Shown: piece by piece, positions 19,640-28,876 of the stretch
Layout: every line of letters begins with the position of its first letter
Numbering within the stretch: the first letter of the stretch is position 1
Assembly (NCBI GenBank): GCA_019745325.1
Contig: JAIETK010000014.1
Location: 43,102-107,101, forward strand
DNA from: Nitrosomonas sp.
Lineage (GTDB): Bacteria > Pseudomonadota > Gammaproteobacteria > Burkholderiales > Nitrosomonadaceae
Length of the DNA stretch: 64,000 bases
Direction of reading: 5' to 3'
Position numbers and translations under genes: made by a program
The notes under the pieces: generated by a model
What the model was told of the DNA's origin: nothing
Seen by the model: the letters and a program-made list of their open reading frames with translations, nothing else
The model's database searches: none

Positions 19640-20608
19640 GTGTGCTCGGAATTCGATCTCATCCAGCGCTATTTCAAGAAATCGTATACGAACGCCATCC
19701 TTGGCATCGGCGACGATGCCGCGCTGATCGCCGTGACGCCCGGTCACGAGCTGGCGCTATCAACCGATACGCTGGTGAGCGGACGGCATTTTTTCGCCGA
19801 TGCCGATCCTTATCAATTGGGTTACAAATCGCTGGCGGTTAATCTATCCGATATGGCGGCAATGGGCGCCAAGCCCCGCTGGGTAATGCTGGCACTGACG
19901 TTGCTGGAAGCACTGGCCAAACACCCCGGCTGGCTGGCAGAATTCAGCAAAGGTTTTTTTGAGTTGGCTGACAGGCATCAAGTGCAGCTAATCGGCGGCG
20001 ATACCACCGCCGGGCCATTGGCTATTTGCGTGCAAATCATCGGCGAAGTAGCGGCGGGACAAGCGCTGCGCCGCAGTGGCGCCAGGCTCGGTGACGATAT
20101 CTGGGTATCGGGCCGGCTCGGTAGCGCCGCGCTGGCGCTCAAGCATGAAACACAGCAGATAATCTTGGATCCGGACGAACGCGCGCACTGTCTGCCTGCA
20201 TTGTTAATGCCCGTTGCCCGGGTGGAATTGGGTCAGCGTCTGATCGGCCTTGCGCACAGCGCCATTGACATTTCCGACGGCTTGCTGGCCGATTTGGGAC
20301 ATATACTCGAAAGCTCGGGACAAGCCGCTTGCATTCATCTTGAAGATATTCCATGCGCAGCGGAATTGAAAAAACGGATGCCGCAACCAGCCGCGCTACA
20401 ATGTTTACTGGCCGGCGGTGACGATTACGAGTTATGCTTTACCGCACCTAAAATACATCGTGAACCGATCGACCGGCTGGCTGCTGAGTTGATACTGCCG
20501 CTGACCCGCATCGGCGAAATCGTTGCCGGCGGAGGTTTGATCGTCAAAGATGCGCAAGGAAACCGGATAACAATGGAAATTAACGGCTATGACCACTTTC
20601 GCGCCTGA
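19640..20608 (+). CDS. thiL: thiamine-monophosphate kinase
   Basis: Phosphorylates thiamine monophosphate to the active cofactor thiamine diphosphate. 322 residues. The ATP/metal motif GIGDDAALI lies near residue 21, with TDTLVSGRHF, LAVNLSDMAAMGA, QLIGGDTT and ISDGLLADLGHI further on. The start is a GTG (19640), which gives the common SEFDLIQRYF beginning. Its 3' end overlaps pgpA by 20 bases. Confidence 0.96.
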   Translation: MCSEFDLIQRYFKKSYTNAILGIGDDAALIAVTPGHELALSTDTLVSGRHFFADADPYQLGYKSLAVNLSDMAAMGAKPRWVMLALTLLEALAKHPGWLAEFSKGFFELADRHQVQLIGGDTTAGPLAICVQIIGEVAAGQALRRSGARLGDDIWVSGRLGSAALALKHETQQIILDPDERAHCLPALLMPVARVELGQRLIGLAHSAIDISDGLLADLGHILESSGQAACIHLEDIPCAAELKKRMPQPAALQCLLAGGDDYELCFTAPKIHREPIDRLAAELILPLTRIGEIVAGGGLIVKDAQGNRITMEINGYDHFRA

Positions 20609-21137
20609 AACCCAAGACACGGCCGGAACACAACCCGCGCCATTCAAACCCAATCTGGAACTGGTCTACAGTCATCCAGCGTACATCATTGCGTTTTCCG
20701 GCGGCGCCGGTCTCGCTCCGGTAGCGCCGGGCACGTTTGGCACGCTGGTTGCATTTCCGCTGTTTTGGTTGTGTAACCTTTACTTAACCCCGCTGGTTTT
20801 CTTGCTGGTAATCGATCTGATGTTTATTGTCGGTATCTGGGCCTGCGGCCTCAGCGGTAAGGCATTGGGCGACCCGGATCACGGCGGCATGGTGTGGGAT
20901 GAAACCGTGGCGTTTCTGCTGGTGCTGTATTTCATACCGGATCACTGGACCTGGCAATTAGCCGCCTTCGCATTGTTCCGTTTCTTCGACATCGCCAAAC
21001 CGCAACCGATCCGCTACTGCGACAATCGCTTCAAAGGCGGATTCGGCGTGATGTTCGACGATCTGGTAGCCGCATTCTTCACTCTGTTATGCCTGGCGGG
21101 ATGGAAGGCATGGGTGTTGTCGGGCGTGTTTTTCTAG
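20589..21137 (+). CDS. pgpA: phosphatidylglycerophosphatase A
   Basis: Inner-membrane phosphatase that makes phosphatidylglycerol from its phosphate precursor. 182 residues with about three helices. The family signatures are intact: FSGGAGLAPVAPGTFGTLVAFP (core GLAPVAPGTFGT) near residue 42, the acidic DPDHGGMVWDETVAF and the C-terminal FDIAKPQPIRYCD and MFDDLVAA. The ATG lies inside the end of thiL. It is the last gene of the riboflavin-thiL run and faces the ybdD-like gene across 16 bases. Confidence 0.95.
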   Translation: MTTFAPETQDTAGTQPAPFKPNLELVYSHPAYIIAFSGGAGLAPVAPGTFGTLVAFPLFWLCNLYLTPLVFLLVIDLMFIVGIWACGLSGKALGDPDHGGMVWDETVAFLLVLYFIPDHWTWQLAAFALFRFFDIAKPQPIRYCDNRFKGGFGVMFDDLVAAFFTLLCLAGWKAWVLSGVFF

Positions 21138-21153
21138 GGATCTGACGCATACG

Positions 21154-21348
21154 TCAACAGCACCGGCTGACTTTACCGCCGTAACGGGCTTCCTGGCGTT
21201 CGCGGAAGAATTCCTCGTAGGTCATAATGGCGCGGTCGGGGTGCGCGGTTTTCATATGTTCGACATATGTGCTGTATTCGGGCACGCCGACCATCAATCG
21301 CAGGCTTTGGGTGAGATGACGGAAAGTCAAGGCTAGTGTGTTGCGCAT
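21154..21348 (-). CDS. YbdD/YjiX family small protein
   Basis: A 64-residue protein of the DUF466 (YbdD/YjiX) family, which nearly always follows cstA-type carrier genes. It has the family's Tyr/His-rich centre GVPEYSTYVEHMKTAHPD, the EEFFRERQEARYGG tail and a C-terminal CC. It has a good ribosome binding site (GGAG) and starts 12 bases after cstA. Its role beside the transporter is not established. Confidence 0.9.
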   Translation of the reverse strand: MRNTLALTFRHLTQSLRLMVGVPEYSTYVEHMKTAHPDRAIMTYEEFFRERQEARYGGKVSRCC

Positions 21349-21360
21349 ATTAGTTCTCCA

Positions 21361-23439
21361 TTATTTGTTGTTGACGGTTGTATAAGCGGGCAGCAATTCG
21401 AATGGCGCTTCTTGTGCGGTCGGATGTTGCGCGACACGTGCTTGCAGCACCGTGCGGATACCGAACAGCAACATGCTGATCAATACCGCCATGAACAATC
21501 CCGCCAGGGTGGTATTGACGTAATCGTTGAATATCACTTGCTGCATTTGCTCGAGCGATTTGGCTGGCGCCAGCACGATACCTTGCGCCACCGCGTCCTG
21601 GTATTTCTCTGCATGCGCGAGAAAGCCGATACGCGGATTATCGTGGAAAATCTTTTGCCAGGCGGCGGTTAGTGTGCAGATGCACACCCACACCAGCGGG
21701 ATCGTGGTGATCCACGCAAAGCGGTCGAGCTTCATTTTGAACAGCACGCAAGTGCACAGAACCAACGCAATACCGGCGAGCATCTGATTGGCGATGCCGA
21801 ACAACGGCCACAGCGTATTGATGCCGCCCAGCGGGTCGATTACACCTTGATACAGAAAATATCCCCAGCCCGATACGCAAATGCCGGTGGCGATCAAACT
21901 GGCCGTCAGCGAATCGGTGCGCTTCATCGCCGGAATGAACGAACCGATCAGGTCTTGCAGCATGAACCGCCCAGCGCGCGTGCCGGCGTCGACCGCGGTC
22001 AGAATGAACAGCGCTTCGAACAGAATCGCGAAGTGGTACCAGAACGCCATCATCGCGGTGCCGCCGACGACTTCCGACAGGATTTGCGCCATGCCGACCG
22101 CCAGTGTCGGTGCACCGCCGGTGCGCGAGATGATGCTATGCTCGCCGACGTTACGCGCGGTTTCCGCGATCATTTCCGGCGTGATGTAAAAGCCCCATTG
22201 CGAAATGGTTTGGGCCGCCGATTCTGCCGTGGTGCCGATGATTGCTGCCGGGCTGTTCATAGTGAAATAAATGCCCGGTTCGAGCGCCGCCGCAGCCACC
22301 AGCGCCATGATCGCGACGAACGATTCCATCAGCATCGCGCCGTAGCCGATGAAACGTGCATCGGTTTCGTTCTGGATCATTTTCGGCGTGGTGCCGGACG
22401 CGATCAGCGAGTGAAAACCGGAAATCGCGCCGCACGCCACGGTGACGAACAGGAACGGAAATAAATCGCCCGACCACACCGGGCCGTTGCCGTCGATGAA
22501 TTGCGTCAGCGCGGGCATTTTCAGTTCCGGTGAAATGATGATCACGCCGATGGCCAGGCCCACGATGGTGCCGATTTTAAGGAAAGTCGATAAATAATCG
22601 CGCGGCGCGAGCAGCAGCCATACCGGCAACACCGAGGCGATAAAACCGTAACCGATCAACGCCCAAGTCAATTGCTCGCCGGTCAAGGTGAACATTGCTC
22701 CCCAAACCGGATCCTCTTGCACGTATTGTCCGGCAATGATCGACAGCATTAGCAGCGCAAATCCGATCACCGATACTTCGGCAATCGCGCACGGCCGGAA
22801 ATAGCGCGAATAAACACCCATGAACATCGCAATCGGAATCGTCGCCGCGACGGTGAATGTACCCCAAGGCGATTCGGCCAATGCTTTAACGACGATTAGC
22901 GACAACACCGCCAGCAAAATCAGCATGATAAAGAACGCGCCGAACAGCGCGATCATGCCCGGGAGATGCCCCAATTCGGATTTGATCAGATCGCCAAGCG
23001 AACGCGCGTTGCGGCGCGTCGATACGAACAGCACGATGAAGTCCTGCACCGCCCCGGCGAACACCACCCCGGCGAGCAACCACAACATCCCCGGCAAATA
23101 CCCCATCTGCGCCGCCAGAATCGGCCCGACCAATGGCCCGGCCCCGGCAATTGCTGCAAAATGATGGCCGAACAGCACATATTTATTGGTCGGCACATGA
23201 TCCAAACCGTCGTTGTGTTTATGCGCCGGCGTCATACGGGTTTCGTCGAGCTTCAATACCCGGCTGGCGATGAACAGGCTGTAAAACCGGTATGCAATCA
23301 AGTACACGCACACCGCCGCGATGACGATCCAGATCGCACCGATCGATTCACCGCGATTGAGCGCGATGACGGCGAAGGCGGAAGCGCCTAAAAAGGAAAA
23401 CAATAGCCAGCTAAATTTAAGAAGTAAAGTTTTATGCAT
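21361..23439 (-). CDS. cstA: carbon starvation protein CstA (pyruvate/peptide transporter)
   Basis: Large inner-membrane carrier (692 residues, about 16-18 helices) of the CstA/BtsT family, known to import pyruvate or peptides in enterics. Typical parts are ATNKYVLFGHHFAAIAGAGPLVGP (here PTNKYVLFGHHFAAIAGAGP), QDFIVLFVSTRRNARSLG, GAISGFHSLIASGTTPKMI and TAVDAGTRAGRFMLQDL. No strong ribosome binding site is visible at the ATG. It is cotranscribed with the ybdD-like gene. The transferred-looking TIR gene ends only 41 bases upstream on the same strand, so it may now sit between cstA and its original promoter. Confidence 0.95.
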   Translation of the reverse strand: MHKTLLLKFSWLLFSFLGASAFAVIALNRGESIGAIWIVIAAVCVYLIAYRFYSLFIASRVLKLDETRMTPAHKHNDGLDHVPTNKYVLFGHHFAAIAGAGPLVGPILAAQMGYLPGMLWLLAGVVFAGAVQDFIVLFVSTRRNARSLGDLIKSELGHLPGMIALFGAFFIMLILLAVLSLIVVKALAESPWGTFTVAATIPIAMFMGVYSRYFRPCAIAEVSVIGFALLMLSIIAGQYVQEDPVWGAMFTLTGEQLTWALIGYGFIASVLPVWLLLAPRDYLSTFLKIGTIVGLAIGVIIISPELKMPALTQFIDGNGPVWSGDLFPFLFVTVACGAISGFHSLIASGTTPKMIQNETDARFIGYGAMLMESFVAIMALVAAAALEPGIYFTMNSPAAIIGTTAESAAQTISQWGFYITPEMIAETARNVGEHSIISRTGGAPTLAVGMAQILSEVVGGTAMMAFWYHFAILFEALFILTAVDAGTRAGRFMLQDLIGSFIPAMKRTDSLTASLIATGICVSGWGYFLYQGVIDPLGGINTLWPLFGIANQMLAGIALVLCTCVLFKMKLDRFAWITTIPLVWVCICTLTAAWQKIFHDNPRIGFLAHAEKYQDAVAQGIVLAPAKSLEQMQQVIFNDYVNTTLAGLFMAVLISMLLFGIRTVLQARVAQHPTAQEAPFELLPAYTTVNNK

Positions 23440-23480
23440 ATTTATAGTAATTCAAAACCTAACTCTGGAATTCATGTAGG

Positions 23481-24692
23481 TTATTTTTTCTCCATTACTC
23501 GAGTGTAATGAGCGCAAACAAAAGCTACAGCAGTTTTTCCACCTTTTAATCCTTGTAATGGACTGCATCCTTTTGTTTCTAGTTTTCTATGTTCTTCATC
23601 TCGATAACTCATTACTTTCTTCACTTCTTTGATAATTTGTTCACTTGTTAGCTTGACAATATTTTCATTCTTAATATCAGCGATATTCTCTTCACGTGGT
23701 GGGTATTCGGTAGCGTAAAACTTCCTTTTCAGAAGCTTCCCCTCCATATCAATAAAAACTTCAGACGGATATTCTTGTTTTACTGTAGCAATAGTTACAT
23801 ATTTTTTATTGATAAAAATTTGAACATCGAAAAAAGTTGTATCTTTACCTTTCAAAATATATTGATTGTTGTGTTTATCATGTACACATTTCTCATCTGT
23901 TTCCCAAGTAGAATTTACATTTCCTACAGTACGAAAGCCATTCTTTTCAACAAATGTATATGGGTGGTCTAATTTGTATTTACCTATCAATGAATTACAA
24001 ATATATTCACCTGTTCTTAATCTTTCTAATTCGTTTATCAGTTTCTGTTTTTTCTCAACTTTTAATTTTTCTGCAGCTAGTTTTTCTTCAAGTGATGTTT
24101 TCTCGTTTATTTCTTTGTAACTAAATAAAAATATTCCACAAGCAGATATAGCCAGTAAAATAACAATTACTAGTCGAATCCATTTAAAAATTTTATTTTC
24201 TTCCCAATCCTTGATGATTTTGACTATCTTGCGAACCCAATAGCCATCATTTTTACTCTGTTTTATTCCGGGAACATCTGTTTCAATGGCATTATGCTTC
24301 TTTAGAAAAGGGGGTAATTGCTTTGATTCTGCTGATAATGATAAATAGTTTCGTAAGAGCTTAAGCATTGATGGAATTTGGTTTGATGAAGTAGCAAAAG
24401 TGACTGGAATTACTATTTTCTTTTTCCAATCTAGCTTCTTACTTTTCTCGAATTCTTCTCCAATTTTTTCAAGTTCTTCATAAAAATAACGACCTTGATA
24501 ATCTGCCTTAGGTAAATATAAAACAACAAAGATTTTCGCTTTTTTTATATTTTTTTCTACTTCAAGATTCCATCTCCCCGGACCAATACTTTCTTTGTCG
24601 AGAAAAAAGCTAATTCCCTGGTCTTTAAGCTCTTCAGTCAATTGATTAGCAAAAGTTTCAAGTTCTCGAGGATATGAGATAAAAATATGCAC
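23481..24692 (-). CDS. TIR-domain membrane protein
   Basis: 403 residues. The N-terminal 130 are a TIR domain: MHIFISYPRE opens the first strand, FFLDKESIGPGRW is the box-2 loop, and AKIFVVLYL forms the next strand. YFYEEL (69-74) sits where the catalytic Glu of NAD-cleaving TIRs lies, so E73 (or E72) is the candidate. One transmembrane helix follows (about 171-191), then a coiled coil (195-228) and a C-terminal domain with four Cys that I do not recognise. The start is GTG at 24692 with ribosome binding site GGAG. The gene is much more AT-rich than cstA and the DASS gene beside it, which points to transfer. TIR proteins often act in immune signalling; that role is inference here. Confidence 0.8.
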   Translation of the reverse strand: MHIFISYPRELETFANQLTEELKDQGISFFLDKESIGPGRWNLEVEKNIKKAKIFVVLYLPKADYQGRYFYEELEKIGEEFEKSKKLDWKKKIVIPVTFATSSNQIPSMLKLLRNYLSLSAESKQLPPFLKKHNAIETDVPGIKQSKNDGYWVRKIVKIIKDWEENKIFKWIRLVIVILLAISACGIFLFSYKEINEKTSLEEKLAAEKLKVEKKQKLINELERLRTGEYICNSLIGKYKLDHPYTFVEKNGFRTVGNVNSTWETDEKCVHDKHNNQYILKGKDTTFFDVQIFINKKYVTIATVKQEYPSEVFIDMEGKLLKRKFYATEYPPREENIADIKNENIVKLTSEQIIKEVKKVMSYRDEEHRKLETKGCSPLQGLKGGKTAVAFVCAHYTRVMEKK

Positions 24693-24817
24693 TTTCTACT
24701 CCGAGTTTTTAGTTTGTAAAAAAATGTGGATATTGCTGTTTTTGAGGATTGGACGCTACAGGATTGAGTAAAATAAATCTGTGATAAAAGTCACAAATTA
24801 CCAATTTTATTGGTGAC

Positions 24818-26203
24818 TTAAAAAGCGATTAGTAAATAACAAACCACCGTAATCACTACCACCCCAATAAAATTCAACGCCAGTCCTTCCCGTACCATTT
24901 GCGCGATGGTGACGTGGCCGCTGCCGAACACGATGGCGTTCGGTGCGGTGGCGACCGGCAGCATGAAAGCGCAGCTTGCGCTCATCGCGGCGGGCACCAT
25001 CAGCAGGCTGGGATCGAGATTCGCACCGAGCGCGGCGGAGGCGAGGATCGGCATCAGCAAAATGGTGGTGGCGGTATTGCTGGTGGTTTCGGTCAGGAAA
25101 GTGACGATCAACGCGATGGTGGCGATCATGACCAACGGGTGCAGGCTCGCCAGCATCGTCAAGTGACCGGCGATGGCGTTGGATAGCCCGGATTCGACGA
25201 ACGCTTGAGCAATGGCGATACCGGCCGCGAACAAGATCAGAATGCCCCAGGGTACGCGCTCGGCGGTTTGCCAGTCGATCAATTTACCGCCGCGGCCATT
25301 GGGCACCAGAAACAGGATCACCACGGCAATGAGTGCCACAATGGCGTCGTTCGCGCCTTTCAAACCGAGCCACGTGCTCCAGCCGCCGAACGGTTCCAAG
25401 CGAGTTACCCAGGCCAGTGCGGTGAAGCCGAACACGATCAGCATGCGGCGTTCTTCGGGGCGCCAATCGCCCACGGGCGGAATCGTCAGTTCGCCCCGGT
25501 AATCGAGCTTGCGGGTCAGCCATAATCCGGCCAGCGGCAGGAAAATCAGCACCACCGGCAGACCCCAGCTCATCCATTGCGAGAAACTTACCGTATTGCC
25601 AGTGAAACTTTCGTACTGCTGCATGAAAACCAGATTCGGCGGCGTACCGATCGGCGTGCCGAGGCCGCCGATACTGCTGCCGTAGGCGATTGCCAGCAAC
25701 AACGGAGCCGCCAGTTTTTTGTCGGGACTTTGCGCGATCACCGCCAGCGCAATCGGCAGCATCATCAGCACCGTCGCGGTATTCGAGATCCACATACTCA
25801 GCGCCGCCGTCGCTACCATAAATCCAAGCACGATGCGGCGGCTGCTGGTGCCGCCGATGACGTTGACCATGCCGAGTGCGATGCGCCGGTGTGCGCCGGA
25901 ACGTTCCATCGCCGCCGACAGCATGAAGCCGCCGAGCATCAGCAGAATCAATTCGTTGCCGAACGACGCGGCAATCTTGTCTTGCGGCAACACGCCGACC
26001 AGCGGAAAAACCGCCAGTGGAACGATCGATGTCGCCGGAATCGGAATCGGCTCGAAAATCCACCACACCACGCACAACATCGCCACCGCGCCTGCCCAGC
26101 AAGCGGGCGATTCCCAGCCGGATAGGCTCATCCAGAAATACAGCGCGCCTGCCAGCAGCGGCCCGGCGATTAAGGCCCATTCGCGATGGGGATTCATGGT
26201 CAT
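24818..26203 (-). CDS. DASS-family (SLC13) anion:sodium symporter
   Basis: A 461-residue inner-membrane transporter with about 11-12 helices of the divalent anion:sodium symporter family, which imports dicarboxylates or sulfate. The two substrate/sodium SNT motifs are visible: ISNTATVLMMLPIALAV near residue 138 and TETTSNTATTILLMPIL near residue 388. AIAYGSSIGGLGTPIGTPPNLVF is the family signature. Start could be either of two in-frame ATGs (26203 or 26197). Nearest relatives carry either C4-dicarboxylates or sulfate, so the substrate is left open. Confidence 0.9.
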   Translation of the reverse strand: MTMNPHREWALIAGPLLAGALYFWMSLSGWESPACWAGAVAMLCVVWWIFEPIPIPATSIVPLAVFPLVGVLPQDKIAASFGNELILLMLGGFMLSAAMERSGAHRRIALGMVNVIGGTSSRRIVLGFMVATAALSMWISNTATVLMMLPIALAVIAQSPDKKLAAPLLLAIAYGSSIGGLGTPIGTPPNLVFMQQYESFTGNTVSFSQWMSWGLPVVLIFLPLAGLWLTRKLDYRGELTIPPVGDWRPEERRMLIVFGFTALAWVTRLEPFGGWSTWLGLKGANDAIVALIAVVILFLVPNGRGGKLIDWQTAERVPWGILILFAAGIAIAQAFVESGLSNAIAGHLTMLASLHPLVMIATIALIVTFLTETTSNTATTILLMPILASAALGANLDPSLLMVPAAMSASCAFMLPVATAPNAIVFGSGHVTIAQMVREGLALNFIGVVVITVVCYLLIAF

Positions 26204-26507
26204 AAGTTCTGCGTGAATAGGAAGAAATTACGAAAACCCAAGTGCTTACGGGTTCGCATCATGCCGCAGTAGGGAAAAGGCGTCAATGAATACTAAAATT
26301 TATTGATGGCAGCGTGCTGCGACGGCAAGATGCGCTATTTTTACCGGATGATTGGCGGTCCGAGTATGTCCTTTTAATACCGGCGCCGCTGTCGATCTTC
26401 ATGCACGTTGATTTTAAGCTCGCGGATGCTCCAATGAAACATTATCTGGGTCCACTCGGTTAATCGCGCCTTTAAATAATGACGGGATCTGCATTCATGG
26501 TAAAAAA

Positions 26508-26524
26508 TATCTATATTATAGATA
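26508..26524. repeat. AT-rich inverted repeat (operator-like)
   Basis: TATCTAT-ATT-ATAGATA is a perfect 7-bp inverted repeat with a 3-base centre, set midway between two divergent genes. The size and symmetry fit an operator for a dimeric regulator. No second copy was found in the window. Confidence 0.35.
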
Positions 26525-26841
26525 CTTAAGTAAATATGAGTGACGGTGGTTACAGCCCATAGGCGTTTGATTTGCCCGCAATGATTGGGTCTAAAGGTAA
26601 CAAGCGGCGTGCGTAATCGCAGAAAATACTTTGTAGATAAGGCAAAATATGCTATTTATTAGGAATTATGTAATAAAGCTTTCGTTTTAGAATGCATGGC
26701 ATGAAGGATTGATACGGACAATTTTTTATGCGTGTAGCGCGTTCGATGGCATTGAACGAAAGCAGCCAATAAAAAAGTGGAAAAAATAATAAGCCCATCG
26801 TCATATCCGGAATTGCAAGCCACGCTTGGTTTGCAAAAATT

Positions 26842-26856
26842 GGCTCGCTGCGAGCC
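26842..26856 (+). promoter_or_regulatory. stem-loop in the leader of the carboxypeptidase gene
   Basis: GGCTCG-CTG-CGAGCC, a perfect 6-bp stem with a 3-base loop, ends 43 bases before the ATG and is followed by GCGGGTTTTCC. It may be a leader hairpin or weak attenuator. Confidence 0.35.
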
Positions 26857-26899
26857 GCGGGTTTTCCATTTTTAATAAATATTCAAGAGGTACTCATCC

Positions 26900-28171
26900 A
26901 TGTTCTTCTCAAACCGCGCAATCACAAAAGGACTGCTTGCCGCTGCAGTCTCATTGCTGTCTTTGCTCCTGATAAATCCGGTACAGGCAAATCCCCGTTA
27001 TGCTTCCATTGTGATCGATGCCGATAGCGGCGCTGTGTTGCACCAAGACAGCGCGGATGCGATTCGTTACCCGGCTTCCTTGACCAAGATGATGACGCTG
27101 TATATGTTGTTCGAGGCGATGGAGCGGGGCAAAATGACGCTGGATACCCCGATGAAAGTGTCGGTCCATGCCGCTGGCATGCCGCAGACCAATATCGGGT
27201 TGCGCGCCGGTGACAATCTCAAGGTGCGCGATGCGATTCCCGCTTTGGTTGTGCGCTCGGCGAACGATGCCGCAGCCGTGGTGGCGGAAGCGCTGGGTAA
27301 CAGCGAAGCCAATTTCGGCCGCATGATGACCGATAAGGCGCGCCAGCTCGGGATGCGTTCGACCACTTTCCGTAATGCTTCCGGCTTGCCGAACAGCGAA
27401 CAAAAAACCACGGCACGGGATATGGCGACGCTGTCGACACGGTTGATGAAGGATTTTCCCAAGCACTATCATTATTTCTCGACGCAATCGTTCAGCTATA
27501 AAGGCGTGACATACAACAGCCATAACCGCATGGTGCGCAATGTTCCCGGCGTCGATGGATTGAAAACCGGGTTTATCCGCGCTTCCGGCTTTAATGTCGC
27601 GACTTCGGCGAAACGCGGGAACCGCCGTGTCGTGGCGGTGGTCATGGGTGGTCATACGGCTGCGGCGCGCGATCAGCATATGGCGCAATTGATCGACCGC
27701 AGTTTGAACCCGGGCAGCCGCGCAAACCAAGTGGCCAGTCAGAAAACGCCAGCCCGCGTAACAACGGCGGCTGCGGCGAAAGTGAGCGCACCGGCTCCCG
27801 CGCCTGCACAAAAACCGCATCAGCAACAACCTAGAAAAGCGGATACAGTGGTAGCGGTGGCGTCGCGGCACAATCCGCCGGTTCCGAACGTGCAGACACC
27901 GGCGTCACCGCCGCAATCGCAAAAAGCCCAATCATCCGCCAAAGAGGGGTGGGCAGTACAAATCGGTTCCTATCATGAACCCGACCGCGCGCGCGCCAAT
28001 GCGCAAGCGGCGGCTCGCTTGATACCCGGCGAAGTGGCGGTTACCGAAGTGGAGATCAGTAATCGCAAGCTGTACCGTGCGCGATTGGTGGGATTGCAGG
28101 AAAATCAGGCGCGTAACGCCTGCCAAAGCTTAACCCGGCAAGGCTTTGGATGCTTGGTGGTGCGTTCTTAG
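26900..28171 (+). CDS. D-alanyl-D-alanine carboxypeptidase with SPOR domain
   Basis: Periplasmic low-molecular-weight penicillin-binding protein (peptidase S11) that trims D-Ala from peptidoglycan stem peptides. 423 residues: signal peptide 1-30 (ending PVQA), then the three active-site motifs S60-L-T-K63, S120-A-N122 and K222-T-G224. A Pro/Ala/Gln-rich linker (about 275-345) leads to a C-terminal SPOR domain (about 348-423) that binds denuded glycan at division sites. Ribosome binding site AGAGGT. The SPOR tail suggests action at the septum. It converges on the FecR-like gene. Confidence 0.93.
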   Translation: MFFSNRAITKGLLAAAVSLLSLLLINPVQANPRYASIVIDADSGAVLHQDSADAIRYPASLTKMMTLYMLFEAMERGKMTLDTPMKVSVHAAGMPQTNIGLRAGDNLKVRDAIPALVVRSANDAAAVVAEALGNSEANFGRMMTDKARQLGMRSTTFRNASGLPNSEQKTTARDMATLSTRLMKDFPKHYHYFSTQSFSYKGVTYNSHNRMVRNVPGVDGLKTGFIRASGFNVATSAKRGNRRVVAVVMGGHTAAARDQHMAQLIDRSLNPGSRANQVASQKTPARVTTAAAAKVSAPAPAPAQKPHQQQPRKADTVVAVASRHNPPVPNVQTPASPPQSQKAQSSAKEGWAVQIGSYHEPDRARANAQAAARLIPGEVAVTEVEISNRKLYRARLVGLQENQARNACQSLTRQGFGCLVVRS

Positions 28172-28208
28172 CGCGAGCAAATTACAAGCATAACCGGCCA
28201 TCGCCTGA

Positions 28209-28763
28209 TCATTCCTGCTGGGATCGCCAGGGCGCAATGTCTCGCTCGGTGAGCAACCGGTGTTTGCTGATGCCGGTGTCGTCAAATTCGGCTTGTTCAT
28301 GCGCATTGATTTGAAAAACATTGCCGGAAGGGGTATGAATCTTGATGTGCCCATCGGCAACGGCGATATGACCGGTGCCGTCCTTATGCAATTGCACCCT
28401 AAAGCGGGTGCCGAAATCCTTGATGAGGGTATTGCCGGCTTTTACTTCCAGTTGATGAACGGCATCCTTCTGAATATCAAAATATACATTCCCCTTGAAC
28501 AATTCCACATGCAGCGGTTGGCCTTCCTTGACGGCGACGGAGCTGCGCGCATCCAGAGCCATATCAATACCCGGTGCTATCGGCGTTGCTAATAGCGCTT
28601 CCGACTTCGTTTCATAAAGCCGCACACTATGCGGTTTGCCGAAATACCAAGTCATCAGCCCAAGAAAGACACAAAATCCCATGATGGCGCAGTGAATCAG
28701 GAAGCGCCGCCAGCTAAACACGAAAGCAAACGGTTCAATGACCGGTGGTTCAGGTTTCTGCAT
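28209..28763 (-). CDS. short FecR-like membrane protein
   Basis: 184 residues: a short cytoplasmic N-terminus, one transmembrane helix (about 24-43), then a periplasmic FecR domain (about 55-150). The conserved beta-rich parts are LDARSSVAVKEG, LFKGNVYFDIQKDAVHQLEVKAGNTLIKDFGTRFRV (core VKAGNTLIKDFGTRF) and VADGHIKIHTPSG. Classic FecR has a longer N-terminal region that contacts an ECF sigma factor; this one is short and no sigma factor or TonB receptor lies nearby. It is therefore an orphan, perhaps a relic. Next gene upstream on the same strand is not in the window's operon structure. Confidence 0.75.
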   Translation of the reverse strand: MQKPEPPVIEPFAFVFSWRRFLIHCAIMGFCVFLGLMTWYFGKPHSVRLYETKSEALLATPIAPGIDMALDARSSVAVKEGQPLHVELFKGNVYFDIQKDAVHQLEVKAGNTLIKDFGTRFRVQLHKDGTGHIAVADGHIKIHTPSGNVFQINAHEQAEFDDTGISKHRLLTERDIAPWRSQQE

Positions 28764-28876
28764 GTTGGTAGGAAAAAAATTGAAAGCAGAAATTATATAC
28801 CGATGATCGTAATTTTTTTAGCCCGGGATTGGACCGGCAGGCGGCAAAAGGCAATGTTGCCGGGATTGCGCGCAAA

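Larger units (their letters stand above)
26204..26899. other. gene-free stretch between the DASS and dacC-like genes
   Basis: About 700 bases with no supportable gene on either strand. It contains a small hairpin (AACCC/GGGTT, 26235-26254), a 7-3-7 inverted repeat at 26508-26524, and a perfect stem-loop at 26842-26856 close to the start of the carboxypeptidase gene. The centre (26490-26700) is AT-rich. It presumably carries the promoters of both divergent genes, but no element is strong enough to name. Confidence 0.5.

Noticed and set aside
21847-22464. 205-codon plus-strand open frame
   Set aside because: It is a shadow of cstA with an Arg-rich composition.
25284-26180. 298-codon minus-strand frame
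   Set aside because: It is an alternative frame of the DASS transporter gene, rich in Arg and lacking a start signal.
26951-27871. 306-codon minus-strand open frame
   Set aside because: It is antisense to the D-Ala-D-Ala carboxypeptidase gene, whose catalytic motifs are intact; the antisense product is His/Arg-rich and unlike a real protein.
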